64,000 bases of DNA from Lachnospiraceae bacterium MD308 (GTDB lineage Bacteria > Bacillota > Clostridia > Lachnospirales > Lachnospiraceae), in assembly GCA_010206225.2 (NCBI GenBank), contig VIQU02000005.1:2237-66236 (forward strand). The letters run 5' to 3'. Made by a program: the position numbers and the translations under genes. The notes beneath the pieces were generated by a model. That model ran no database searches. It had not been told where the DNA came from and saw only the letters and a program-made list of their open reading frames with translations. Positions within the stretch are counted from its first letter, which is position 1. Each line of letters opens with the position of its first letter. Below, piece after piece: positions 19,589 to 30,466 of this stretch.

Positions 19589-20836
19589 CTAAAGAGTCCC
19601 TTTGTTTGTTATTTTCTCCAAAAGCATGATATCTGAATAAGGTATATAACAAACATTTTGAAATTGCAGTAATTTTATATTTTCAAGTATTTCTTTTGCG
19701 TATTTTTTACCAACTGCAACAACCACAAATGCTTCCCTACTATAACTTCTAATATCCTTAACCGCATAGTTTTCGATCAGACGATTCGATTCGTCCTGTC
19801 TGGTCACGGCAAAGCCGGCTATATGCTTACATTCTCTTCCGTATTTCTCCAGAAAAAGTTTTCCTATTATCCCTGCTCCATAAATAACGGTCTCATTTTC
19901 TTTACGGCATTTAGACAGCATATCATTAAATTCTTCCTTTATTTTATTTATGTATGCATTCATATGCTCTTTGTCTGAGAATATTTCATTATGTTCTCCC
20001 ATCCACTCCTGACTGATCTGATTAATTTCTTTAATTATGTTCCATAACTTTTCGTTGTTTTGTACCAAGTTAGGATAGAAATACGGCAGAAAATTTATCA
20101 AGGTATTTTTTAAATGTTCCTTATATACCTTTACAAAATCCATTTTATATGCTATTCGGAAACAATCCCTTATCCCCTGCAGAATATCCCCTGCTATCTC
20201 AGACGTGTAAATTAATTCTTTATGTCCCACACGATACATATATACAGTTTCATTTATTGCGTAGAATTCTTTTATATGCGCCATAACCTTCAGCAAAAAC
20301 GGCGGATCCTCGTATCTTCTGTATGACGGGAACAATATATGATTTTCACGAATCATTTCCAGATTAAATAGATAGCATGTATAGTTGCAAAAACATCCAT
20401 AATCTTGAAACAAAACTTTCCCGTTTTCATCAAACCAGTCTGTACGCTTCCCTATAGCCCCGTTCTCATCAAAAGGCAGCAAATTCCCCCCGCATGCCAA
20501 AACATTATTCTTTTCAGCATAGTAATATAATTTTTCTAATATTTCATTACATGCGTAATAATCATCCGGATCCATAAATGCTATATACTTCCCGTTCGCA
20601 CTCATTATGCCTCGGTTCTTTGCCGATCCAGCGCCTTGGTTTTCCTGACAGATAAATATAATATTTTTATACTCTTTACAATATTTTTTTAAAATATTAA
20701 GCGAATCGTCTGTTGATCCATCATCAATACAAATAATCTCTATTTCATTTAGAGTCTGGTTCAATATACTGTCCAAACATTCCCCAATATATTTTCCCAT
20801 ATTATATATCGGAATAATTACACTGATTTTTGTCAT
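19589..20836 (-). CDS. Family 2 glycosyltransferase with C-terminal YGAG module
   Basis: KISVIIPIYNMGKYIGECLDSIL...IDDGSTDDS; VIYGAGIIGKLFLEKYG. Confidence 0.88.
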   Translation of the reverse strand: MTKISVIIPIYNMGKYIGECLDSILNQTLNEIEIICIDDGSTDDSLNILKKYCKEYKNIIFICQENQGAGSAKNRGIMSANGKYIAFMDPDDYYACNEILEKLYYYAEKNNVLACGGNLLPFDENGAIGKRTDWFDENGKVLFQDYGCFCNYTCYLFNLEMIRENHILFPSYRRYEDPPFLLKVMAHIKEFYAINETVYMYRVGHKELIYTSEIAGDILQGIRDCFRIAYKMDFVKVYKEHLKNTLINFLPYFYPNLVQNNEKLWNIIKEINQISQEWMGEHNEIFSDKEHMNAYINKIKEEFNDMLSKCRKENETVIYGAGIIGKLFLEKYGRECKHIAGFAVTRQDESNRLIENYAVKDIRSYSREAFVVVAVGKKYAKEILENIKLLQFQNVCYIPYSDIMLLEKITNKGTL

Positions 20837-20882
20837 TTAATATATGTTCCCCTTATTCAAATTCTGCTTATAAAATTCATAT

Positions 20883-21365
20883 TCAGCAGCAATATGACAT
20901 ATTTAGAAGCATCTGCATAGTAACAAGCGGAAGTCCTGTCTTCTTACGAAGCATGCCGGATATTTCATCATAATAATAAACAGGTGTAATCACAATACAA
21001 TCAACATCCGGCATTTTTGAATCAAGACCTATTACTAACCCATCTTCATTTGGCAAAGCTGCTTTATCCATAACCGCCGCAACTTCAATATCTGTCTGAA
21101 TTAAAGCTTGTTGTAAGCGTTTTCCAATATACCCATTGCCATATATCATAATTCTTTTATATCCCTGATTATGAAAATACTGTTCAATTTTTCCACCGGA
21201 ATACAGAAAATCTAACCAGTCATTAAATAACATCATATTAGAAAAATTTCGTTTCATCCGCCTCTTATAATCATTGACCATGCCAACCAGCACTTTACCG
21301 CCAAGGAAAAATCCCCCTGCAAAAGACGCCATGCTTACCAGCCCTGCAATCATCTTTTTTCTCAT
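20883..21365 (-). CDS. Membrane-anchored stand-alone YGAG module protein (paralog of 11081-11569)
   Basis: MIAGLVSMASFAGGFFLGGKVLVG then IMIYGNGYIGKRLQQALIQTDIEVAAVMDK...IVITPVYYYDEI. Confidence 0.65.
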   Translation of the reverse strand: MRKKMIAGLVSMASFAGGFFLGGKVLVGMVNDYKRRMKRNFSNMMLFNDWLDFLYSGGKIEQYFHNQGYKRIMIYGNGYIGKRLQQALIQTDIEVAAVMDKAALPNEDGLVIGLDSKMPDVDCIVITPVYYYDEISGMLRKKTGLPLVTMQMLLNMSYCC

Positions 21366-21368
21366 CCG

Positions 21369-22031
21369 TTATCTCTCCTTCCTGCAGTAAAATACTACTT
21401 TGGGCGTGTTATAGATGTCTTTATTATGTGTCAGTTCGCGCTCTCCCCAACATTGATAAGACAATCTGTTTCTTTTTAAGAACAACTTCATTCTTGTAAG
21501 CGATATGAAATGCTGTCCATAATTTTCATCTATATCGATTCCTAAGAATTTATAATACTTCTCTTTCACATATTTCCATCGCTGCTTAACGCAAAAAAGA
21601 CTATTTCTATCCATAACATCAAATATGATATGTCCCCCTGGTTTTGTCATGGAAACCATTTTTTTAACAGTACGATAAAAATTCGGTATATACCAGCTTG
21701 CCCTTACGCAGTATACAACATCATAAACTTCCGTATCTCCTTTGTATTCCGATACATCACCGATCCATATCCCGTCTTCATTATTAAGTTCTTCTTTGGC
21801 CAACGCAACAGAACTTTCTGCTATATCACATCCGTCAACAGTTATTCCCTTTTTCTTTAACGCTGCCCCTATGGGCCATCCGGTGCCGATCCCAACCTCG
21901 AAAACTTTTTGGGGAGATGATTTTTTGATTAACCTGACAAGATTTTGTTCATATGGTGCATAACCATATTTCTTTGTCTGCTCCGCCCAATATTTACTGT
22001 ATACCGTTTTATAATACTGTGTTTCCTCCAT
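21369..22031 (-). CDS. Class I SAM-dependent methyltransferase
   Basis: VFEVGIGTGWPIGAALKKKGITVDGCDIAESSVALAK. Confidence 0.8.
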   Translation of the reverse strand: MEETQYYKTVYSKYWAEQTKKYGYAPYEQNLVRLIKKSSPQKVFEVGIGTGWPIGAALKKKGITVDGCDIAESSVALAKEELNNEDGIWIGDVSEYKGDTEVYDVVYCVRASWYIPNFYRTVKKMVSMTKPGGHIIFDVMDRNSLFCVKQRWKYVKEKYYKFLGIDIDENYGQHFISLTRMKLFLKRNRLSYQCWGERELTHNKDIYNTPKVVFYCRKER

Positions 22032-22086
22032 ATCCTTTGCAGTCCTTCCTACCTATATGATTTACATTATTGGGACAGCTAACCGG

Positions 22087-23121
22087 CTATCCCAGAAGAT
22101 ATACTTTTATCTCCTCTGCAGTCATCTGCGCCTTATCCCATCCATAATAAATGGGCGCGCATTTGTGATGCTCTGCCACCCAGTAACTGTTCGGCAATTC
22201 AAGCTTTATCCCCTCTATCTCATTTCCAAAATCTGTGTAATTAAAGACTTTCCCTGTCTCCTCGCTTAAGTTTTGGTCAAACACAATATACTTATAGTAT
22301 CCTGACTGCATCCCTTCCGGAAAAATTACCGTCTTATCGAATATTTGGTCAAATTTGCGCGCCAGCATCCTTTTCCACTCCAGAATAACCGGCATATGTT
22401 CCAATTGTACAACTCCTAATGCTGCTGTAAATTCATTGATTCTGTAATTAAAGCCTTCCTTCATCGGATACGTAACTATCTTACCATTGATGACTTCTTT
22501 CCCGTAATTGCGGAATTTTTTCATCCATGCAATCAAATCCTTATCTCTGCTGACGATCATGCCTCCTTCTCCTAACGGCATGGTTTTAGTCGCGTAAAAG
22601 CTATAGCTTCCCGCCAGCCCGTAACTGCCCGCTGTTTTGCCGTTCCACTGTGCGCCGTGAGCATGCGCGCAGTCTTCAATCAAGGCAATCTTATGTTCTT
22701 CGCAAAACGAAGCGATCTTTTCTATATCAAACGCAATATGCCCGCCGATATGTACCACAATAACTGCCTTTGTGTCCGGCGTCACCTTGCTTACCATATC
22801 TTCATAATTCATACAGAGGTCTTCCCTGTTACAGTCCGCATATACGACTTTAGCTCCCGCCTTTTTTGCCGCCTGCGCGGTCGCCCAGAAGGTATTGGCA
22901 GGTACGATCACTTCTTTTCCTTTAACCCCCGCATATTCCAGTATAGATAACAGCCCCGCGCCCCCGCTTGTTACCGCACAGGAATACAGGCCTGTGAATT
23001 CTTCAAATTTCTCCTCAAAAGTCCTGGTCATTCTTCCGTCAGACCAGAAATTCGACTCAAAAACCTGATCCAATAATTGATAATATCTTTCTCTGTATTC
23101 TTTCTCAAAAGGCAGTACCAT
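22087..23121 (-). CDS. DegT/DnrJ/EryC1 PLP-dependent aminotransferase
   Basis: IVPANTFWATAQAAKKAGAKVVYADC; ALIEDCAHAHGAQWNGK; GSYSFYATKTMPLGEGG. Confidence 0.88.
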   Translation of the reverse strand: MVLPFEKEYRERYYQLLDQVFESNFWSDGRMTRTFEEKFEEFTGLYSCAVTSGGAGLLSILEYAGVKGKEVIVPANTFWATAQAAKKAGAKVVYADCNREDLCMNYEDMVSKVTPDTKAVIVVHIGGHIAFDIEKIASFCEEHKIALIEDCAHAHGAQWNGKTAGSYGLAGSYSFYATKTMPLGEGGMIVSRDKDLIAWMKKFRNYGKEVINGKIVTYPMKEGFNYRINEFTAALGVVQLEHMPVILEWKRMLARKFDQIFDKTVIFPEGMQSGYYKYIVFDQNLSEETGKVFNYTDFGNEIEGIKLELPNSYWVAEHHKCAPIYYGWDKAQMTAEEIKVYLLG

Positions 23122-23136
23122 CTTTTTATCCTCCTA

Positions 23137-24183
23137 TCAAATAAAATGTTTTGAATGCACTTTCTCCAACTGCTCAAATATCATATTAAAACCCGTAACC
23201 CTGCATGCGCTGCAGCCGCTCTGACACTCGGGGCGCAGAAGCTTTTGACTGATCCGCTCCCTAAAAGGTGAAATCCATATATCCTCAAAGGAATTCTCAT
23301 ATACATTCCCCAGAATAATCCCGTCCGTCCTGCGCTTTTCACACAGCGCCACTTCCCCATTGGCATGGATAACGGAAGTCAGGGAATGTGCAATACAGGG
23401 AAGCCCCGCATTTTTATCAACTACCCTGTCTGAAATCGCCAGCATATATTTGATCCTTGTATCCGCCGTCAATTCCGCCAGCTTTTTTCTCAAATCAAGA
23501 AGACTTTCCAGAGAAGGCGTGATATCCCCCGCTTCTTCTACTGGTCTTAAATAGATATAATCGACTCCGATATTTTCAAGCCTTTTTACCAGTTCCATCA
23601 GGCTGCTTTGATTTCTGGTGGTCAGAACATATCCTACTCCAATAAATGTCTCTTCCACTTTTCTCGCTTTGCACATTTTTTCCAGATTGGTCAAAACACG
23701 TTCAAAACAATCTACGCCTTTTTCTTTTTTGTACTCCTCACAGGTGCTGGAATCCAAAGACACTCTTACCCACTTTAATTTATCAATACAGCCCGATATA
23801 TCTACTGTGCCGTTTGTAATAAGCCCCATATCGATGCCGGCATTCATCCCTGCATCCACCACTTCCATAAAATCAGGATGCAAAGCCGGCTCGCCGCCTC
23901 CTTCTAGCGTGACGCCTGTTCCATGATGCCAGAACTCCCGGAATAACTTTTTTATCACCTTCAGATTAAGCACGGCTCTGTTTTGTCTCAATTCTTTATC
24001 GGTACACCACTCACAGTTTAAATTGCAGTTGTCTGTCAAATGAAGTTCCACACTGATCGGGAAACGCTCGTCCATTTTCTTTACACCGTTTCGCACATCT
24101 AATATAGAACTCACTTTCTCCTTATTCAAAAGCAGTTTTAATTTGCTGTATTCAAATTCATCCCAATAATTTGTTTCCTGCAT
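23137..24183 (-). CDS. Radical SAM/SPASM protein
   Basis: LHLTDNCNLNCEWCTDKEL (CxxxCxxC); C-terminal CIAHSL...VALCEKRR...CQSGCSAC. Confidence 0.85.
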   Translation of the reverse strand: MQETNYWDEFEYSKLKLLLNKEKVSSILDVRNGVKKMDERFPISVELHLTDNCNLNCEWCTDKELRQNRAVLNLKVIKKLFREFWHHGTGVTLEGGGEPALHPDFMEVVDAGMNAGIDMGLITNGTVDISGCIDKLKWVRVSLDSSTCEEYKKEKGVDCFERVLTNLEKMCKARKVEETFIGVGYVLTTRNQSSLMELVKRLENIGVDYIYLRPVEEAGDITPSLESLLDLRKKLAELTADTRIKYMLAISDRVVDKNAGLPCIAHSLTSVIHANGEVALCEKRRTDGIILGNVYENSFEDIWISPFRERISQKLLRPECQSGCSACRVTGFNMIFEQLEKVHSKHFI

Positions 24184-24212
24184 TTCACACTCTCCAAAAC
24201 TATTCTTTAATC

Positions 24213-25664
24213 TCACTCCCACAGCGCATGCCACCTTGACGCTAACACATCCCATGAAGAATGATTCCACACAATTTCACTGTTCTTTTTGCATTTTCCT
24301 TTATAGTCTTCTATATTGGCGACCACATCCTTCAAGACTGCTGTAACTTCCAAAATCGTATTAACATCAAGGAAATACATCCCCATTTCATGCAGCGGCT
24401 GATAGGGAAGCCAGCTTCCGGCTATCACAAGACTTCCGGCATACATAGCCTCCAGCATCATAGAACTTAATTGGTCGGTTGTCTGTACGCGGATCATAAT
24501 GTCCGAAATCAGCGCATACTCCGCCATTGCCTGAAAATCCATAAATTCCGTCATAATAACATAATCAAGTCCGCTTTCTTCAAGCCGTCCTTCAACTTCT
24601 CTGATATAGTCTGTCATATTATCGGGATACGTCATGGGAAATACACATACTATCTCTTGTTTTACCTTATCGGAAAGTTCACTCAAAGTATCTATCAACT
24701 CCAAATGCCGATTCTCCCTGAATGCATTGTGAGCGCATGTGATCACAATTTTGCCCAACGGAATATTATATTTTCTTTTCAGTTCATTCTTATCTCGGTC
24801 TTTGCAGGATTCAATATAATCTAATACCTCTACCCCGAATGGGAGCAGTTCCATTTTTCCTTCCGTTTCTTCTTTGTAATATTCTTTAAATTCCTGTACT
24901 GTTCCCCGAATCTCGGCCGATATCTTGTCCGCGCACGCAATTAATTTTCTTTTAAAATCCCTTTCTTTTTTGTCAGCGCGATAAAAATCACTGCCTCCCA
25001 CATTAAGGTTAAGTTTTTTTGTTCGATTTCTTATTAATTTATAAACAGATGCCCAGTTTCGTTCAATCCATAATAACTGCATAGCATCGTATACCGGCAA
25101 TTGCTCTAAAATACTTCTTAAATCAACCGTAGTTTTAAAGCAATATATGTGTTTCAAATACTTTGAAGCTATTTTTTCTTTATTTTCTTTTGCCCGGGTT
25201 ATCAGACTGAATTCTATATCATCATATCTTTTAGAAATATTTTCAATCAATTGTTTTGTATATACAGAATACCCGTTGCAAAATATCAGTACTTTCCTGC
25301 GATCTGTCGTGCATTCCTCCGCATGAAATAAATCATATTGGATCAATGGTTCCTCTGACGGACATACTTCAAAATTCAATACATTTCCTGTTATACATTT
25401 ATGACAGAAATAGATCCTGTCTCTCGCTATTCCCATATTTTCAAGCTGTTCCGCCATTTCTGCCCCATATCTCGTTGAGGTAATAATTACCTTGCAAGTA
25501 CAGTCTTTTATTTTATCCGGACACTCTATCGTATAGTTTTGAAACACTGTCCCCCATCTCATCTTATCGTTATCCGCCAAAAACAGGATTCGATACTCTC
25601 TCTCCAAAAAGGGGATTGCTTCTATTCCTATCTTTCCTATTCCCAATAGTATTGCATCCTGCAT
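24213..25664 (-). CDS. Glycosyltransferase-like protein with N-terminal YGAG-type module
   Basis: DAILLGIGKIGIEAIPFLE; C-terminal GT-B-like SDIMIRVQTTDQLSSMMLEAMYAGSLVIAGSWLPY. Confidence 0.65.
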   Translation of the reverse strand: MQDAILLGIGKIGIEAIPFLEREYRILFLADNDKMRWGTVFQNYTIECPDKIKDCTCKVIITSTRYGAEMAEQLENMGIARDRIYFCHKCITGNVLNFEVCPSEEPLIQYDLFHAEECTTDRRKVLIFCNGYSVYTKQLIENISKRYDDIEFSLITRAKENKEKIASKYLKHIYCFKTTVDLRSILEQLPVYDAMQLLWIERNWASVYKLIRNRTKKLNLNVGGSDFYRADKKERDFKRKLIACADKISAEIRGTVQEFKEYYKEETEGKMELLPFGVEVLDYIESCKDRDKNELKRKYNIPLGKIVITCAHNAFRENRHLELIDTLSELSDKVKQEIVCVFPMTYPDNMTDYIREVEGRLEESGLDYVIMTEFMDFQAMAEYALISDIMIRVQTTDQLSSMMLEAMYAGSLVIAGSWLPYQPLHEMGMYFLDVNTILEVTAVLKDVVANIEDYKGKCKKNSEIVWNHSSWDVLASRWHALWE

Positions 25665-25720
25665 ATTCTCTTCCTCACTTTAATTAGAACACCGTTTGCT
25701 TTAATAAACATCTCAAACTA

Positions 25721-27064
25721 TTAAACTCTTTCTATAATATCCTCAAGATTAATCACTTCTATTTCCTGATTCTCCAATTCCTTTACCACTTCTCTGTATA
25801 ATTCGAGAGTACATACCAGTACGGCTTTCACTTTCCCTAAAACTTCTTTTGGCTTTTTAATCTCATATCCGCTGATCCTTTTTCCCCATTTTTTTTCATC
25901 CTTGTCAACTACTTCTGACACTTTTAAACCATGGCTCTGCAAAAATCGTAAAAATACTCCGCCGTTTATTCCGGCTCCCCAGAGCGCCGCCTGCATACCA
26001 CGATTCTCGTATAACTGAAACAAAGCGATAACCTTTTGGCAATTCTTATTCAGGTAGTAGGCAAATACATTTTCATACCAATACCAGCCCGAGAAATAAT
26101 CTTCCTTCTTATATTTTTCCGATAATTGATATATATACTGATCGATTTTCTTTCTATAATCGGGAGTTAGCCTTGTCAGCCGGTCTACTCCTTCCTGCTG
26201 CAGAAAATTATAAAATCCCATGGCTTTTTCTTCATCCTTAGTCTTTCGAACGGCAAAAATTAACGCAAAAAAAAGTTTATGATAATAATGTTGAAAAGCT
26301 CTTGGGAAAATTTCCCTTCCTACTAATTCTGTTCCTATTTTTTCCATCGCTTTATATGCGCACATCGGATCCCTGTTGCTCGAAATTCTTGTACTGACAT
26401 TATGTTCTCTGGCATACACCATTACACGCCTGTCATTCAACATAAGAACCTTTTCTGCCAAAAACAGCGCCATGTTTACAAAATACACGTCGTTTGATGA
26501 CGGCAATGACTGAAATTCCAGCCGATTATTAATAATAAAATCCTTTCTATACAGCTTACTCCATGGTGAATCACTCCAATTTAAAAATTCTATCGGTTCA
26601 CACTCACAGACGGAAAATGGAGACATACAGTATTTTTCTATAAATCTGTCATTGCGCGGCACGCTTTGCTTCTCATATATATGTTCACTTGAGACAGTTT
26701 TAATCTCATACATCACAAGATCCAAACTATGCTCGATCATCGCATTGCGGGCTGCATAAAACATATCCTCCTCAAAAATATCATCCCCGTCCAAAAAAGT
26801 AATATACTTCCCCGCCGCTGCCCGTATTCCTCTATTCCTCGAAAATGCAGCTCCTGCATGCTCTGCATTTTTCAATATTCGTATCCGGTCATCTGTCCTC
26901 CGATATCTTTGCAATATATCCCGTGTCGTATCTGTAGACGCATCATCAATACATATAATCTCAAAATCCTTATATGTCTGTTTTAACAGGCTATCCAGCG
27001 TTTCTTCCAAATATTTTTCTCCATTATATATCGGCATAATTACAGAAATATCTGTTTTATTCAT
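25721..27064 (-). CDS. Family 2 glycosyltransferase with C-terminal YGAG module
   Basis: ISVIMPIYNGEKYLEETLDSLL...IDDASTDTTRDIL; AALWGAGINGGVFLRFLQSHG. Confidence 0.88.
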   Translation of the reverse strand: MNKTDISVIMPIYNGEKYLEETLDSLLKQTYKDFEIICIDDASTDTTRDILQRYRRTDDRIRILKNAEHAGAAFSRNRGIRAAAGKYITFLDGDDIFEEDMFYAARNAMIEHSLDLVMYEIKTVSSEHIYEKQSVPRNDRFIEKYCMSPFSVCECEPIEFLNWSDSPWSKLYRKDFIINNRLEFQSLPSSNDVYFVNMALFLAEKVLMLNDRRVMVYAREHNVSTRISSNRDPMCAYKAMEKIGTELVGREIFPRAFQHYYHKLFFALIFAVRKTKDEEKAMGFYNFLQQEGVDRLTRLTPDYRKKIDQYIYQLSEKYKKEDYFSGWYWYENVFAYYLNKNCQKVIALFQLYENRGMQAALWGAGINGGVFLRFLQSHGLKVSEVVDKDEKKWGKRISGYEIKKPKEVLGKVKAVLVCTLELYREVVKELENQEIEVINLEDIIERV

Positions 27065-27155
27065 AACTTTACCACCCTTGTACAGTTCGTTTATTGTTAA
27101 CCTGTCTTCCTCATCTCCCTGTTTTCATAAAGCAATCCTACCGCATTAAAAAGTC

Positions 27156-27944
27156 TCAGCTTTTTGTTTCCGTCTTCCATGCGCCGGTAATCTTCTCCAA
27201 ATACGCAAATAAGCACTTTTCCATTAACGCTAACAGAACTGCCAATACGATGATAGTGATAAATGTGATTTCTGTCTGCGCTGTGCTGCGTCCTAGGTTA
27301 AGTACATAGCCCATCCCATCCGGCACGCCTACCATCTCCGCTGCGATGACCACCCGCCATGCATATCCCAGACCTAACTTAAATCCAGTAATAACATAAG
27401 GAACCGCGCTGGGAATGATTAAGAATCCCATTAATTGCCATCTGGAAGCCTTCAGCATATTCATCATATTTTCCAGATTCGTATCTATAGATTCAATACC
27501 TTGGATTACATTCGTGACAATCGGAGTTATCGCGCTGACCGCAATAATAAAAACAGCAGCGTTATCACCCAGGCCAAACCATAAGATAGATAATGGCACC
27601 CAGGCTACTCCGGGTATCGGCGCCAATATCTTAAATAATGGCTGAATGAACATTTTTGCACTCTCTCTTCTGCCCATAAACACCCCAAGAGGAAAGCCTA
27701 ACAATACCGCTATCAGAAAACCTGTTATAACCCGTTTGAAACTAATCCATATATGTTTTAACAAATAACCATTTGTAATTAACTCTATCAGCCTCACAAA
27801 TACAAATACAGGGCTTGGCAGCATTAATTTCCCTCTGTCTATATCATATTTTCCAAAAATACCAGTATCAGATGCCACCTGCCATACTAACAATAGAAGC
27901 AGTATCATACTGCCGCCCAAAATATATGATTTATATTTTTTCAC
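27156..27944 (-). CDS. ABC transporter permease (SsuC/TauC type)
   Basis: FKRVITGFLIAVLLGFPLGVFMGR...PIPGVAWVPLSILWFGLGDNAAVFIIAVSAITPIVTNVIQGI. Confidence 0.9.
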   Translation of the reverse strand: MKKYKSYILGGSMILLLLLVWQVASDTGIFGKYDIDRGKLMLPSPVFVFVRLIELITNGYLLKHIWISFKRVITGFLIAVLLGFPLGVFMGRRESAKMFIQPLFKILAPIPGVAWVPLSILWFGLGDNAAVFIIAVSAITPIVTNVIQGIESIDTNLENMMNMLKASRWQLMGFLIIPSAVPYVITGFKLGLGYAWRVVIAAEMVGVPDGMGYVLNLGRSTAQTEITFITIIVLAVLLALMEKCLFAYLEKITGAWKTETKS

Positions 27945-27959
27945 AGCTAAAACCCCTTG

Positions 27960-28952
27960 TCACTTTGTTATATATCTTAAATCAAATAAATCCTCTTCCT
28001 TTGGCAATTGAGATAAGTATCCTGATTCATAAGCCCAATTTAATGTCTCCATAGTTGCATCTATATCAACCTCATATGTCAATTGCGAACGCTGCAGCGC
28101 CCGCTCCACTACATCTGTTTTCAGTTCTAATAATTCTGCTATTTTTCCATATGCTTCTTCGGGATTGTTCTCAACGTAGTCCACAGTCTTTTTTATAGTG
28201 TTAAGGATATCCTTAAGCTCGTCTTCATTTTCATCGCAAAATTCTCCTGTTGCCGCCACTGCGTTTACCGGATATAACTCTTCCTTACCTGTATCCGCCG
28301 CCCATTCTTTCGAGGCATCAAACAGAATCTGTATGTTGTCATATGTCAACTCTGCCATAGAGACAAATGGCTCCCATGTCACGATTGCATCTATATCTTC
28401 TGTATTTACTAAAGATGTGACCATATCCGTTCCGCTCATTCCTGTTACAAACGTCATATCATCACCGCTTAATGAATACTTTGGAAGTATATAGTTTCTT
28501 AATAATGTATCTGTAACTGTTCCCGGACTCGGCCCCGCTACTTTCTTTCCCTTCAAGTCTGATACGCTGGAAAATCCGCGCTCTTTTGTAGTTAATATCA
28601 CATGGCCGCCTCCATTGGCGGATGCAACGATCCTCACGTCTAATCCCTTATCACTCCATGTCGCGACAGGGGACACCCCTACAATACCCATATCTAATTG
28701 TCCGGCTGCCATCGCTTCCATTAACGCAGCGCCATCTGAAAACTCAAGAATCTCTATCTCATAGTCTTTATTATCAAAATACCCGAGCGCCTGTGCAAGA
28801 TAAGGCGTTACCGTGCCAATTGCTCTGTTGCTCCCTATCCGGATTTTATTACTTTTTACAGCCTCTTTGCTTTTATCCGCGCACCCTCCTGCCAATAACA
28901 AAGATAAAGTTAGCAGCATGATCCATAATACCCTAAATATTTTCTTTTTCAT
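27960..28952 (-). CDS. ABC transporter substrate-binding lipoprotein (SsuA/TauA-like)
   Basis: Lipobox LLLAGGC; IRIGSNRAIGTVTPYLAQALGYF...EFSDGAALMEAMAAGQLDMGIVGVSP. Confidence 0.88.
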   Translation of the reverse strand: MKKKIFRVLWIMLLTLSLLLAGGCADKSKEAVKSNKIRIGSNRAIGTVTPYLAQALGYFDNKDYEIEILEFSDGAALMEAMAAGQLDMGIVGVSPVATWSDKGLDVRIVASANGGGHVILTTKERGFSSVSDLKGKKVAGPSPGTVTDTLLRNYILPKYSLSGDDMTFVTGMSGTDMVTSLVNTEDIDAIVTWEPFVSMAELTYDNIQILFDASKEWAADTGKEELYPVNAVAATGEFCDENEDELKDILNTIKKTVDYVENNPEEAYGKIAELLELKTDVVERALQRSQLTYEVDIDATMETLNWAYESGYLSQLPKEEDLFDLRYITK

Positions 28953-30456
28953 TATTACTTCCTCGTCTTTCTTTAAATTCGTCTGCCAGTTTTAATCTCT
29001 GAATTTTTCCATTTCCTCCGACTGGCAATTTTTCATAAAATATAATTTTTTGCGGAACTTTGTAATCAGCAAGATATTTTCTGCAAAAATCGATTATTTC
29101 ATCCTCACAGAGACTCGTACTTGGATCCGGGACGCAAAACGCAATTACCTTTTCTCCGTACATCTCATCTGGAACCCCGATAGCTGCCGCCATTTTAATT
29201 CCGCTATACTGATAAAGAATCTCTTCTATCTCTCTCGGCGAGATTTTTTCTCCCCCTCGATTGATCAATTCCTTTTTTCGTCCAACCAAATAAAGATATC
29301 CATCCTCGTCCAGATAACCGACATCTCCGGTTTTCAGCCATCCGCCTGCAAACGTTTGCTCTGTTTCTTCTGTTTTCTTATAATATCCTTCCGATATACT
29401 TGCACCGCAAAATTGGATTTCTCCGGCTTCATGCTCCCGGCATATTTCACCCATATCGTTTACGATACGCATCCGCAATCCATACGGTAGTCCAACCGCT
29501 CCGGGTTTTCTGATTCCCGGCGGAACAGGGTTGGTTGTCAGTTGGCTTCCGCCCTCCGTCATGCCATATGATTCAATAACCGGCACCTGATAACGCTCTT
29601 CAAACTTTTTCAATACCTCAACCGGCAATGATGAAGACGCAGAACGCGCAAACCTAAGTGATTTATGCTGTACATAATCTATGTCAGACAATAAATAAGA
29701 ATAAATTGTCGGCACTCCGCTAAACCATGTAATCTGATACTCGTCTACCCATCTCCAAAAATTATGCCGGCTGAATTTTTCAGCAATAACGATTTCATGG
29801 CCGGCAAGCAAAGGTGTCAGCATTGTAATGACCAAACCATTGATATGAAACCACGGCAATACACATAGTACTTTATCATGGACTGTAAGTTCATGCGCTT
29901 CTTTAATATTTATCATCTCATTTAATAAATTTACATGAGTCAGCATAACCCCTTTTGCTCTTCCGGTTGAACCAGAGGTATATAAAATAATAGCTGTCCC
30001 GTCCACAAGATTATCAAATCTGACATCCTCTGCTGTATGATTGTTGATTTCAATAAAATATGCATCTTTTCCTGATTTATTATTGCTGATGATATCCGCT
30101 GATTCTGTTATTCTGCCCTCGCTGTTATCTGTTAAAATATACCTTAGATCAGCATCTTTTATAATATATTTTAACTCTCTGTTTTTTAGCTTCGGATTAA
30201 TCGGAACCACAATAGCCCGGTTTTCTAAAACCGCGAAAAAACCAACCATAAACTCAATACTGTTTTTATATATTAAGCCCACTTTATCCTGCGCTTCCAA
30301 TCCGCATTGTTTCATAAAACGCGACTGTTTTTGTACCATCTCATAAAACATCGCATAGCTTAACACACTTTTGGAAGCAATCTCTGTAACAAATTGGTCT
30401 TCCCCTCTTATTCTGGCTGTTTCTCTTAATAAATCTGTCAATCTGCTACGTATCAT
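28933..30456 (-). CDS. AMP-forming acyl ligase (acyl-CoA synthetase-like)
   Basis: IILYTSGSTGRAKGVMLTHVNL; ESYGMTEGGSQL; GWLKTGDVGYLDEDGYLYLVGRKKELINRGGEKISPREIE. Confidence 0.9.
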   Translation of the reverse strand: MIRSRLTDLLRETARIRGEDQFVTEIASKSVLSYAMFYEMVQKQSRFMKQCGLEAQDKVGLIYKNSIEFMVGFFAVLENRAIVVPINPKLKNRELKYIIKDADLRYILTDNSEGRITESADIISNNKSGKDAYFIEINNHTAEDVRFDNLVDGTAIILYTSGSTGRAKGVMLTHVNLLNEMINIKEAHELTVHDKVLCVLPWFHINGLVITMLTPLLAGHEIVIAEKFSRHNFWRWVDEYQITWFSGVPTIYSYLLSDIDYVQHKSLRFARSASSSLPVEVLKKFEERYQVPVIESYGMTEGGSQLTTNPVPPGIRKPGAVGLPYGLRMRIVNDMGEICREHEAGEIQFCGASISEGYYKKTEETEQTFAGGWLKTGDVGYLDEDGYLYLVGRKKELINRGGEKISPREIEEILYQYSGIKMAAAIGVPDEMYGEKVIAFCVPDPSTSLCEDEIIDFCRKYLADYKVPQKIIFYEKLPVGGNGKIQRLKLADEFKERRGSNNEKENI

Positions 30457-30466
30457 ATTTTAACGC

